Shown here: one piece after another, positions 1 through 5,164 of the stretch
Layout: every line of letters starts with the position of its first letter
Numbering within the stretch: position 1 is the first letter of the stretch
Source of the DNA: Clostridia bacterium
Lineage (GTDB): Bacteria; Bacillota; Clostridia; DUPQ01
DNA: 5,164 nucleotides
Assembly: GCA_030592355.1 (NCBI GenBank)
Contig: JAUVJE010000164.1
Coordinates: 1 to 5,164, forward strand
Reading direction: 5' to 3'
Translations under genes and position numbers: made by a program
The notes under the pieces: generated by a model
Databases searched by the model: none
Told to the model about the DNA's origin: nothing
What the model saw: the letters and a program-made list of their open reading frames with translations, nothing else

Positions 1-9
1 GGTATTTTT

Positions 10-519
10 ATGAACGACAGTAATAAAAAGTCAGGTTTAAAAAAATTCTTTGAAGAAAACCGCTCACTTGTTTTTACAATCCCGGTATTCATTGTACTTG
101 TGGTTGTAGTCATTCTGGTATATGTTTTAGGCGGAAAAGATGCAGCTGTATCCGAAAGCCAGCCTCCGGTGGAAACAAATACCACACAGACTGAAAAACT
201 AGAGGAGAATTCAACTACGCCCACTGCCGCACCATCTGAAACGGGCGGCACCGAAGTCACAACCCTTCCAAAGAATGATAGGGACAAAGATGATTCGGAA
301 ATTCTGAGGAATCCTTTCGCAGATCCATATAAAGTCAGTGGAATAATATATGATAAATCAGGCAAGAGCCTGGCGATAATTGAAGCAGAAAATAAAAGCT
401 TTATAGTTGAATCCGGCGAACAGGCCGGTGATTATTTTAAGGTTATCAGCATAGAACCAAACATAGTTGTTATAGAAGTGGAAGGTCAGGAGATTGAACT
501 GACCTTATCCGGCGAATGA
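10..519 (+). CDS. PilP/GspC-like HR-domain membrane protein of the type IV pilus operon
   Basis: A 169-residue protein that probably links the inner-membrane pilus machine to the secretin-like protein encoded next. Residues 1-18 are short and Lys-rich (cytoplasmic by the positive-inside rule). Residues 19-41 form one strong Val/Ile/Leu transmembrane helix. Residues 42-97 are a Thr/Ser/Pro/Glu-rich linker that looks disordered. Residues 98-169 form a compact beta-rich domain. This domain opens with RNPF (100-103), like the R-D-P-F entry of PilP, and continues with VSGIIYD, SLAIIE, a short FIVESGE strand-turn, VISIEPNIVVIE and a final IELTLS. That is the order of the HR domain of GspC/PilP, which in diderms binds the secretin N0 domain. 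PilP is usually a lipoprotein; this one has no lipobox and is anchored by a helix, as GspC is. The ATG is favoured by the Lys-rich leader, but only 9 bases lie upstream and the frame stays open to the window edge, so a longer start is not excluded. The family call is by motif pattern, not by alignment. Confidence 0.72.
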   Translation: MNDSNKKSGLKKFFEENRSLVFTIPVFIVLVVVVILVYVLGGKDAAVSESQPPVETNTTQTEKLEENSTTPTAAPSETGGTEVTTLPKNDRDKDDSEILRNPFADPYKVSGIIYDKSGKSLAIIEAENKSFIVESGEQAGDYFKVISIEPNIVVIEVEGQEIELTLSGE

Positions 520-525
520 ATATTT

Positions 526-532
526 GGAGGTG
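526..532 (+). promoter_or_regulatory. Strong ribosome binding site that fixes a TTG start
   Basis: GGAGGTG lies 6 bases before the TTG at 539. It is a near-perfect Shine-Dalgarno match and supports TTG as the start of the secretin-like gene. The next in-frame ATG is codon 60 (716), and starting there would remove the whole signal peptide and the segment leading into the N0 domain. Confidence 0.85.
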
Positions 533-538
533 TTCTAA

Positions 539-2056
539 TTGGGACGCAATAAAAGAACAGGCTTATGTACTAAGACTATAATTGTCGCATTGGTGTTTTT
601 GTTGACCATTTTACTGGGAAGCATTGTATCTGCGGCAACGGTTGGAGCGGTGCCTACGGGGATAAGCTACAAGGACAACACCGTATTCAAAGCGGACAAG
701 GGCGCAAAGATATCAATGGAAATCAAAAATGCAGACATCAGGGACATATTATCTCTTTTTGCAACTAAACTCGGGGTTAATATAATATACTTGGGCAACG
801 GCTTTTCCACCAGTTTTGCAATAACAGATGTAAATGCTACAAAGGCTTTTGAAATTTTCATGAAAAGCACGAATGTCGATGGAGCCGGCCTAAGCTATGT
901 GCGGGACGACGATTTAATGCTGGTTGGTTCTGCAAGTGCATTAAAGAATAATTTTTCCGATATGCTCGTCATTGCAAGTTTCGAACTTGATTATATGACA
1001 GCCCAGGAGCTGCAGGGCTATCTGAATAAACTCGGAGTCAGTATAAACAGTTTTGTGCTGGATGAAGCTTCCGATAGATTATTTGTACAGGGACTGCCCT
1101 ATGAAGTGGCAAAGGTTAATGAGATAATCAACTTGCTTGATAATTCGGCATATTATCCCGACGGGGGAGGAGAATTCAATCTTACTTCCTACCGCTTGAG
1201 CTATATCAGTGCTTCAACGCTAGATGGCGTAATCGGTAGTTTAGGTATAGAAGCCGACACCATAATAATGGGAGCAAGTCCGGATACATTATGGATTAGC
1301 GCCGATGCATCACAGCATGAAACCATTTCACAGTTGATTGTCAAGCTGGATACGCCCGATAATATAACCGACAATGAATTCGGTGTATACCGTTTGAAAT
1401 ATATAAATATTGAATTAGTGAATAATGCAATGAGTGAACTGGGATTGTGGACAACAGCGGAAGGTTCATCGGGAACAATAACGGTAATACCTAATACTGT
1501 TATCAGTGAGAATCCATATGCAATTCTTGTTAACTTCAAATACCTGGATAAAGAAATGGTGGACTTCCTCATAACCGAGTTGGACACACCGTCCAACAGC
1601 CCCGAAGACCCTGCGTTCTTCATTTATACTTTCGAAAATCTTTCAGCTGAGTTAGCGCTTGGAAGAATAGATGCTTTTGAAGCTAAAAAGGCCTTTGAAT
1701 CAGATGAAGTCGATTTCAAGGAATTCTCATTCTCGGGACTTGGAAGCCAGCTGATGGTTCTTTGTACAAAGAGCGAAGAAGCTGATGTCAGAGCTTTCCT
1801 TTCGGAAATCGATAAGCCGGGCGCCAAGATGATGGTTGTTGTTGATACCAATGGCGGTGATTTGCAGGCAAGGACACGGTTGCAAGATCGCATTCCCTTA
1901 ATCTCATATATTTCCGGAGTTCCGGAAGAAAACTTTTATATTTCGGGTGATATTTCAAAAAGCACATCGCCCCTGTATGTTATGTGGGTAGAGGACACCC
2001 CGGAAAATATTGATAAGGTAAAAGCAGCAATAACAAATATTGACTCTGGCAGTTAG
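539..2056 (+). CDS. Exported secretin-N-domain protein (N0 plus N1-like repeats, no secretin pore)
   Basis: A 505-residue protein resembling only the periplasmic part of PilQ/GspD secretins. Residues 1-32 are a signal peptide: basic start, hydrophobic core at about 13-30, and likely cleavage after VSA (32) or VGA (37). There is no lipobox. Residues about 58-130 match an N0/STN domain, with the motif MEIKNADIRDILSLFATKLG, a central NII strand and a final DDDLMLVG strand. Five beta-alpha-beta modules of about 60-75 residues then follow, at about 142-201, 213-272, 281-351, 359-427 and 429-503. The first four open with a strand of the FELDY or YRLSY kind, and all five close with a helix ending in a Leu/Ile-Asp motif (LLDN, KLDTP, ELDTP, EIDKP, NIDSG). 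The first two match the N1 (secretin_N, KH-like) pattern best; the last two are divergent. The stop comes right after module five and pilT begins 18 bp later, so there is no room for the C-terminal barrel of about 200-250 residues. It probably works outside the membrane with the HR-domain protein encoded just upstream. Domain identity is strong for N0 and modules 1-2 and inferred for 3-5. Confidence 0.8.
   Translation: MGRNKRTGLCTKTIIVALVFLLTILLGSIVSAATVGAVPTGISYKDNTVFKADKGAKISMEIKNADIRDILSLFATKLGVNIIYLGNGFSTSFAITDVNATKAFEIFMKSTNVDGAGLSYVRDDDLMLVGSASALKNNFSDMLVIASFELDYMTAQELQGYLNKLGVSINSFVLDEASDRLFVQGLPYEVAKVNEIINLLDNSAYYPDGGGEFNLTSYRLSYISASTLDGVIGSLGIEADTIIMGASPDTLWISADASQHETISQLIVKLDTPDNITDNEFGVYRLKYINIELVNNAMSELGLWTTAEGSSGTITVIPNTVISENPYAILVNFKYLDKEMVDFLITELDTPSNSPEDPAFFIYTFENLSAELALGRIDAFEAKKAFESDEVDFKEFSFSGLGSQLMVLCTKSEEADVRAFLSEIDKPGAKMMVVVDTNGGDLQARTRLQDRIPLISYISGVPEENFYISGDISKSTSPLYVMWVEDTPENIDKVKAAITNIDSGS
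710..928 (+). other. N0 (STN) domain coding segment
   Basis: This segment encodes residues about 58-130 of the secretin-like protein. The order is a strand, a helix with ADIRDILSLFATKLG, an NIIYLG strand, a FAITDVNA stretch, a helix containing AFEIFMKST and a final strand pair ending in LMLVGS. This order is typical of the N0 domain shared by secretins and TonB-dependent receptors. In secretion and pilus systems N0 is the surface that binds the HR domain of GspC or PilP. Confidence 0.75.
962..2047 (+). repeat. Five tandem N1-like protein modules (diverged, protein level)
   Basis: The modules are encoded at about 962-1141, 1175-1354, 1379-1591, 1613-1819 and 1823-2047. Each carries strands and helices ending in an amphipathic helix plus a Leu/Ile-Asp motif, and modules 2-4 end in D-x-P followed by a short linker. 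The repetition shows in the protein pattern only; I see no DNA-level direct repeats, so any duplication is old. Boundaries are by eye and are least secure for the last two modules. Confidence 0.6.
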
Positions 2057-2065
2057 TATTCATAT

Positions 2066-2070
2066 GAGGA
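2066..2070 (+). promoter_or_regulatory. Ribosome binding site of pilT, short spacing
   Basis: GAGGA lies only 4 bases before the ATG at 2075, which is tighter than the usual 5-9 bases. An ATG at 2064 overlaps this site but is in a different frame and does not lead into PilT. Confidence 0.55.
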
Positions 2071-2074
2071 TAAA

Positions 2075-3202
2075 ATGGCAGTATACAAAAGAAGCGAAAG
2101 CGATAAATATGTAACAACAATAGTGGAACTTCTAAGACCAATGACCGAAAGGAAAATTTCCGATCTGCATCTAGTGGCAGGGGCGCCCCCTTGCTATAGG
2201 GTTGATACTGATTTGGAACAACAGGAGTTGCCAAAACTTTCTCCTGAAAACCTAAATTATCTGCTTTCTGACATAATATCAACCCATGACTGGGACAGAC
2301 TGGATAAAGAGCTGGAGCTGGATTTTTCCTATTCCATTCCGGGGGTTGCTCGTTACAGGGGCAATATTATGAAACAAAGAGGGTCTTATGCCGTAGTTTT
2401 CAGGGCAGTACCATATGAAACTCCGCAGTTTAAAACACTAGGACTTCCTGATGCGGTCAGGCAGCTTTGTGATTTAAAAAGAGGCCTTGTTTTAGTTACA
2501 GGACCTACGGGAAGCGGTAAGTCCACTACCCTGGCAGCTATGATAGATATAATCAACAGGACAAGGCGGTTGAACATAGTAACGGTAGAAGATCCGATTG
2601 AGTATCTTCACCGGCATAAAAAATCAACTGTCAGGCAGAGGGAAATAGGCGCAGACACCCACTCCTTTTCAAATGCATTAAGACATGTATTGCGCCATGA
2701 TCCGGATGTAATCCTGATTGGGGAGATGCGAGACCTTGAAAGTATATCGATTGCATTAACCGCAGCAGAAACAGGGCATCTTGTGTTTTCAACACTGCAT
2801 ACACAGACCGCACCGCTGACCATCAACAGGATTATTGATGTTTTCGGAGAAAATGAAAGAAAACAGATACGGCAGCAGCTGGCTTCAACCATACAGGGTG
2901 TGGTTTCACAACAGCTTATGTCAAAGATAGGCGGGGGCAGGGTCGTTGCCGCTGAAGTAATGCGGGGTGTGCCTGCCATAAGAAACCTGATAAGAGAAGG
3001 CAAGGAACATCAGTTGTATAGCGTAATGCAGACCGGCCAGGAGTACGGAATGTGGACTATGGATTATGCTTTGGTGAAATTATATAGAAACGGAAAAATC
3101 AGTGAACACACGGTATATGAACACTGTATAGATAAGCAGGAGATTGAAAGAGTCCTTGAGCAAGAAGGACATTTTGCAACAGATGGCTTGGGAGACTGGT
3201 AA
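2075..3202 (+). CDS. pilT: Type IV pilus retraction ATPase PilT
   Basis: A 375-residue cytoplasmic ATPase that forms a hexamer at the base of the pilus and powers depolymerisation (retraction, twitching). The N-terminal PAS-like domain has the PilT signature ISDLHLVAGAPP (28-39). The RecA-like domain carries Walker A GPTGSGKST (143-151), the Asp box VTVEDPIEY (169-177), Walker B DVILIGEMRD (211-220, catalytic Glu217) and the His box TAAETGHLVFSTLHT (229-243, His235 and His242). The motif AIRNLIRE (301-308) is diagnostic of PilT and required for retraction, and argues against PilB, PilU or GspE. All catalytic motifs are intact, so an active enzyme is expected. The length is slightly above the usual 345-370 residues, mainly through about ten extra N-terminal residues and a short C-terminal tail. 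The gene lies 18 bp after the secretin-like gene and 12 bp before pilC. The extension ATPase PilB is not in the window. Confidence 0.97.
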   Translation: MAVYKRSESDKYVTTIVELLRPMTERKISDLHLVAGAPPCYRVDTDLEQQELPKLSPENLNYLLSDIISTHDWDRLDKELELDFSYSIPGVARYRGNIMKQRGSYAVVFRAVPYETPQFKTLGLPDAVRQLCDLKRGLVLVTGPTGSGKSTTLAAMIDIINRTRRLNIVTVEDPIEYLHRHKKSTVRQREIGADTHSFSNALRHVLRHDPDVILIGEMRDLESISIALTAAETGHLVFSTLHTQTAPLTINRIIDVFGENERKQIRQQLASTIQGVVSQQLMSKIGGGRVVAAEVMRGVPAIRNLIREGKEHQLYSVMQTGQEYGMWTMDYALVKLYRNGKISEHTVYEHCIDKQEIERVLEQEGHFATDGLGDW

Positions 3203-3207
3203 AGGAG
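3203..3207 (+). promoter_or_regulatory. Ribosome binding site of pilC, adjoining the pilT stop
   Basis: AGGAG ends 7 bases before the ATG at 3215 and immediately follows the pilT TAA stop (3200-3202). This placement favours coupled translation of the motor and its platform protein. Confidence 0.8.
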
Positions 3208-3214
3208 ATTAAGG

Positions 3215-4420
3215 ATGCCGATTTATAAATATGAATGCATCACCCGCAGCAGTGAAACTGTCCTTGGTAGAATCAGCGCCGCCAGTACCAATGCAGCGAT
3301 AGAACGGCTGCGTAAAATGAATTTTACGGTTATTGAAATAAAACAGTCTCGTTTTGATAAGCTTAAAAGGTTCGTTAAGAATGAAAGACCTGTAAAAGTA
3401 GGTGATTTGAGTTTGTTCAGCCGGCAGCTTGCGTCTATGATAGGTTCTGGCATTCCAGTAACCAGGGCTATTGCAACTATTGGAAAACAAACCAAGAACC
3501 CGTCTTTCAGGAAAGCACTTGAAGCTATTGCAGCTAATGTTGAAACCGGTATGAACCTTACTGATTCATTCAGCGGTTATCCGCATATATTTGATGATCT
3601 TTATGTTAATTTGATTGAGTCAGGTGAAATCGGGGGAATGCTGGAAGCGTCCCTTTTAAGAATTTCAGAACAACTGCAAAAAGACAAAAAGCTTCAGGAC
3701 AACATTAAATCAGCTACTTTTTATCCAAAGATGGTCCTTACGTTTGCAGTTATGGTTTTAGTTGGAATGCTTCTATTCCTGGTCCCTACCTTTAAAAGCA
3801 TGGCTAGCAATAACGAAGAGATACCCGGAATAACGAAGTTTGTCTTTTTCTTATCGGATTCCCTGCGAGCAAACTGGTATTGGTATATAGTGGGGGCTGT
3901 GGCTATCTTTACATCTTTTAAAGTATTTGCCGGCAGCAAAACCGGAAAATTTATTTGGGACAGGAGCAAGGTAAAGATACCCATTTTCGGGCAAATAATA
4001 AATAAAACTATAATAGCCCGTTTCTCAAGAACCTTGGCAACACTGCTGGACGGTGGTATTCCGGTCATACAGGCGATGCAAAGTTCAGGGGATACAGCAG
4101 GAAGCACCATAGTAGCTGATAAGATTAGAGAAGCCAGTTTCAATGTTGAACAGGGCAACCGGATATCCGACGAACTGGATAAGCAAAATATATTTCCGGG
4201 AACGGTAATTCATATGATAGCAGTAGGAGAAGAAACAGGACAGCTTCCCGAACTCCTGGAAAGAGTAGCGGGGTTTTATGAGGAAGAAGTTGAAACTCTA
4301 TCGAAGACATTATCATCCGTTATAGAGCCACTGATGCTGATATTGGTCGGATTTTTGGTAGGCGGTATTCTTATATCGTTGTACCTTCCTATATTTTCCG
4401 CCGTATCATCGAATATGTAA
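3215..4420 (+). CDS. pilC: Type IV pilus inner-membrane platform protein PilC
   Basis: A 401-residue polytopic membrane protein of the GspF/PilC family, the platform on which the PilB and PilT motors act to insert or remove pilins. The soluble N-terminus MPIYKYEC and the A-x-x-x-x-A-I-E-RLRKMNF stretch (22-37) are typical of the family. Two T2SSF domains follow, at about 66-190 and 269-391. The first contains SRQLASMIGSGIPV (69-82) and SGEIGGML (136-143); the second contains SRTLATLLDGGIPV (271-284) and VGEETGQLPELL (337-348). Three hydrophobic segments lie at about 173-192, 221-238 and 369-392, the last preceded by the conserved E-P pair (371-372). Length and domain layout are normal, with no sign of damage. 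The position directly after pilT, with a 12 bp gap, fits the common pilT-pilC pairing. Confidence 0.96.
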   Translation: MPIYKYECITRSSETVLGRISAASTNAAIERLRKMNFTVIEIKQSRFDKLKRFVKNERPVKVGDLSLFSRQLASMIGSGIPVTRAIATIGKQTKNPSFRKALEAIAANVETGMNLTDSFSGYPHIFDDLYVNLIESGEIGGMLEASLLRISEQLQKDKKLQDNIKSATFYPKMVLTFAVMVLVGMLLFLVPTFKSMASNNEEIPGITKFVFFLSDSLRANWYWYIVGAVAIFTSFKVFAGSKTGKFIWDRSKVKIPIFGQIINKTIIARFSRTLATLLDGGIPVIQAMQSSGDTAGSTIVADKIREASFNVEQGNRISDELDKQNIFPGTVIHMIAVGEETGQLPELLERVAGFYEEEVETLSKTLSSVIEPLMLILVGFLVGGILISLYLPIFSAVSSNM

Positions 4421-4425
4421 AGAGG
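4421..4425 (+). promoter_or_regulatory. Ribosome binding site of the pilM-like gene
   Basis: AGAGG directly follows the pilC TAA and lies 7 bases before the ATG at 4433. A second weaker purine run, AAGG (4427-4430), sits too close to the start to be the better site. Confidence 0.65.
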
Positions 4426-4432
4426 TAAGGAT

Positions 4433-5164
4433 ATGATTATCAAGAGAATAGCAGGAGTTGAATTCAATGACAATGTGGTGAAAGCAGTTGAGGTTTTTGG
4501 ATCAGAGAGATCACACAAGGTTTCTGCCATAGGGTCTGTAGAAATCAGCGATAACGTTATCACTGACGGAGTATTGGTTAATCCTGAAGCAGCGACGGCC
4601 GTATTAAAAGAACTTTGGAAAAAATTCGCCTTCAAATCGAAGGATGTTATCTTTGGCGTTGATAACAAATATGTTCTTGTTAGATATGCCGATATAAAGA
4701 ACACAGCTGAAAAAAAAATCTCTATTGACGTTGAAAAGCAGATACAGCAGTTCCTGCCGGTGGACAAGAACTCTGTTGAAACAGATTTTCTGCCTCTTAG
4801 CGAGTTTGAGGATGATAACGGACAGAAGAAGACAAAGACGCTGATAGTGGCAGCTGGTAAAAAAATGCTCGGTGACTATATAGAAGTTTTTAAAAACTGC
4901 AAACTTAAGCTCGAGGATATCGATGTCAATACACTTGCAATATACAGGCTTCTGGCCAAGGATATTGATAAAAACAAGGGAACGGTTGCAATCAACTTTA
5001 AGAGAGATATGATGAACCTGTTGGTCGTCAGGAACGACCAGCCGCTTCTAGCAAGGAATATAGTAATTGATACCAGCAGCGCTTTAAATGAATCTGAGTT
5101 CGTACAGGAGTATTTTGAAGCCATCAGCAAGGATATTGTTTCATCATTGGCGTATTACAATTCA
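4433..5164 (+). CDS. pilM: PilM-like actin-fold pilus assembly protein (3' end outside window)
   Basis: The first 244 residues of a PilM-like protein; the frame is open to the last base, so the gene continues beyond the window (complete PilM is usually about 350 residues). PilM is a cytoplasmic FtsA/actin-like protein that binds the N-terminus of PilN and links the motor to the inner-membrane alignment complex. Supporting features are the N-terminal IAGVEF...VKAVEV strand pair (6-21), a 1C-like subdomain with VDNKYVLVRYADI (76-88), the helix EKQIQQFLPVDKNSVETDF (101-119), which corresponds to the E-x-x-x-x-(I/L)P region of PilM, IVAAGKKMLGDYIEVFK (138-154) and ISKDIVSSLAYYNS (231-244), which matches the family's E-I-x-R-S-L-x-F/Y-Y helix. 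Oddly, both phosphate-loop regions lack the usual D-I/L-G signature: here they read GVEFNDNVV and VAINFKRDM. The identification rests on overall pattern and on position after pilC; FtsA or another actin-fold relative is much less likely in this context. Confidence 0.82.
   Translation, partial: MIIKRIAGVEFNDNVVKAVEVFGSERSHKVSAIGSVEISDNVITDGVLVNPEAATAVLKELWKKFAFKSKDVIFGVDNKYVLVRYADIKNTAEKKISIDVEKQIQQFLPVDKNSVETDFLPLSEFEDDNGQKKTKTLIVAAGKKMLGDYIEVFKNCKLKLEDIDVNTLAIYRLLAKDIDKNKGTVAINFKRDMMNLLVVRNDQPLLARNIVIDTSSALNESEFVQEYFEAISKDIVSSLAYYNS

Larger units (their letters stand above)
10..5164 (+). other. Type IV pilus operon segment (five co-directional genes)
   Basis: The gaps are 19, 18, 12 and 12 bp, and each contains a ribosome binding site but no room for a promoter. 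I found no terminator-like hairpin followed by a T-run in any gap. The five genes are therefore probably on one transcript that begins left of the window and runs past its right end. Functions not seen here but expected nearby are pilB, the pilins, the prepilin peptidase pilD, pilN and pilO. Confidence 0.85.

Noticed and set aside
1201..1893. Long minus-strand open frames opposite the secretin-like gene.
   Set aside because: They lie wholly inside a well-supported plus-strand gene, have Ser/Ile-rich, domainless translations and no sensible start context, so they are shadows of the real frame.
2064..2066. An ATG overlapping the pilT ribosome binding site as an alternative start.
   Set aside because: It is out of frame with PilT and the resulting reading frame has no recognisable protein pattern.
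2041..2110. The secretin-like gene might be a frameshifted pilQ whose barrel continues in another frame.
   Set aside because: The stop at 2054-2056 follows a complete final module. The pilT ribosome binding site and a well-matched PilT reading frame begin at once, leaving no sequence for a barrel in any frame.
2075..3202. The ATPase might be PilB/GspE or a competence ComGA-type enzyme.
   Set aside because: It lacks the long N-terminal domain and zinc-binding cysteines of PilB/GspE and carries the PilT-specific ISDLHL and AIRNLIRE motifs.
4421..4432. A possible terminator or promoter between pilC and the pilM-like gene.
   Set aside because: The gap is only 12 bp, shows no inverted repeat or T-run, and is fully used by a ribosome binding site.
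4276..4767. A 163-codon minus-strand frame spanning the pilC end and the pilM start.
   Set aside because: It crosses two convincing plus-strand genes and their junction. Its translation shows no recognisable motif and there is no clear ribosome binding site.
1..5164. A CRISPR array, tRNA, insertion sequence or phage element.
   Set aside because: Reading both strands, I saw no regular DNA repeats, transposase-like frame, terminal inverted repeats or tRNA-like cloverleaf; the window is almost fully coding.

Overview
The window is one uninterrupted, same-strand block of type IV pilus (T4P) machine genes. It holds four complete genes and a fifth cut by the right edge. The gaps are only 12-19 bp, each complete gap carries a Shine-Dalgarno-like sequence, and no promoter or terminator is visible, so this looks like the interior of a single operon. 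Base composition is low to moderate G+C, codon use is rich in AGA/AGG/ATA, and the ribosome binding sites are GGAGG-type. Together with the protein style this suggests Firmicutes, most likely class Clostridia. The genus cannot be set from this window, and neither can whether the cell has one or two membranes.

Layout, left to right: (1) 10-519, a single-pass membrane protein with a C-terminal PilP/GspC-type homology-region (HR) domain; (2) 539-2056, an exported protein made of a secretin N0 (STN) domain followed by what I read as five N1-like modules, with no secretin pore domain; (3) 2075-3202, PilT retraction ATPase; (4) 3215-4420, PilC inner-membrane platform protein; (5) 4433 to the right edge, the first 244 residues of a PilM-like actin-fold protein. 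No gap exceeds 19 bp.

How they should work together: PilM sits on the cytoplasmic face and normally binds PilN, which would be expected downstream. PilC is the membrane platform turned by the hexameric motor, and PilT drives pilus retraction. In diderm bacteria PilP (or GspC) projects outward and docks onto the N0 domain of the secretin PilQ (or GspD), linking the inner-membrane machine to the outer-membrane pore. Here the HR-domain gene and the N0/N1 gene are adjacent and in the P-then-Q order of the classical pilMNOPQ cluster, but the Q-like protein has lost, or never had, the pore. The main point of interest is this apparent docking module without a pore. It could form an extracytoplasmic ring or collar around the pilus in the cell wall of a monoderm. 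A second point is that the PilM-like protein lacks the usual nucleotide-binding loop residues at both phosphate loops visible in the window.
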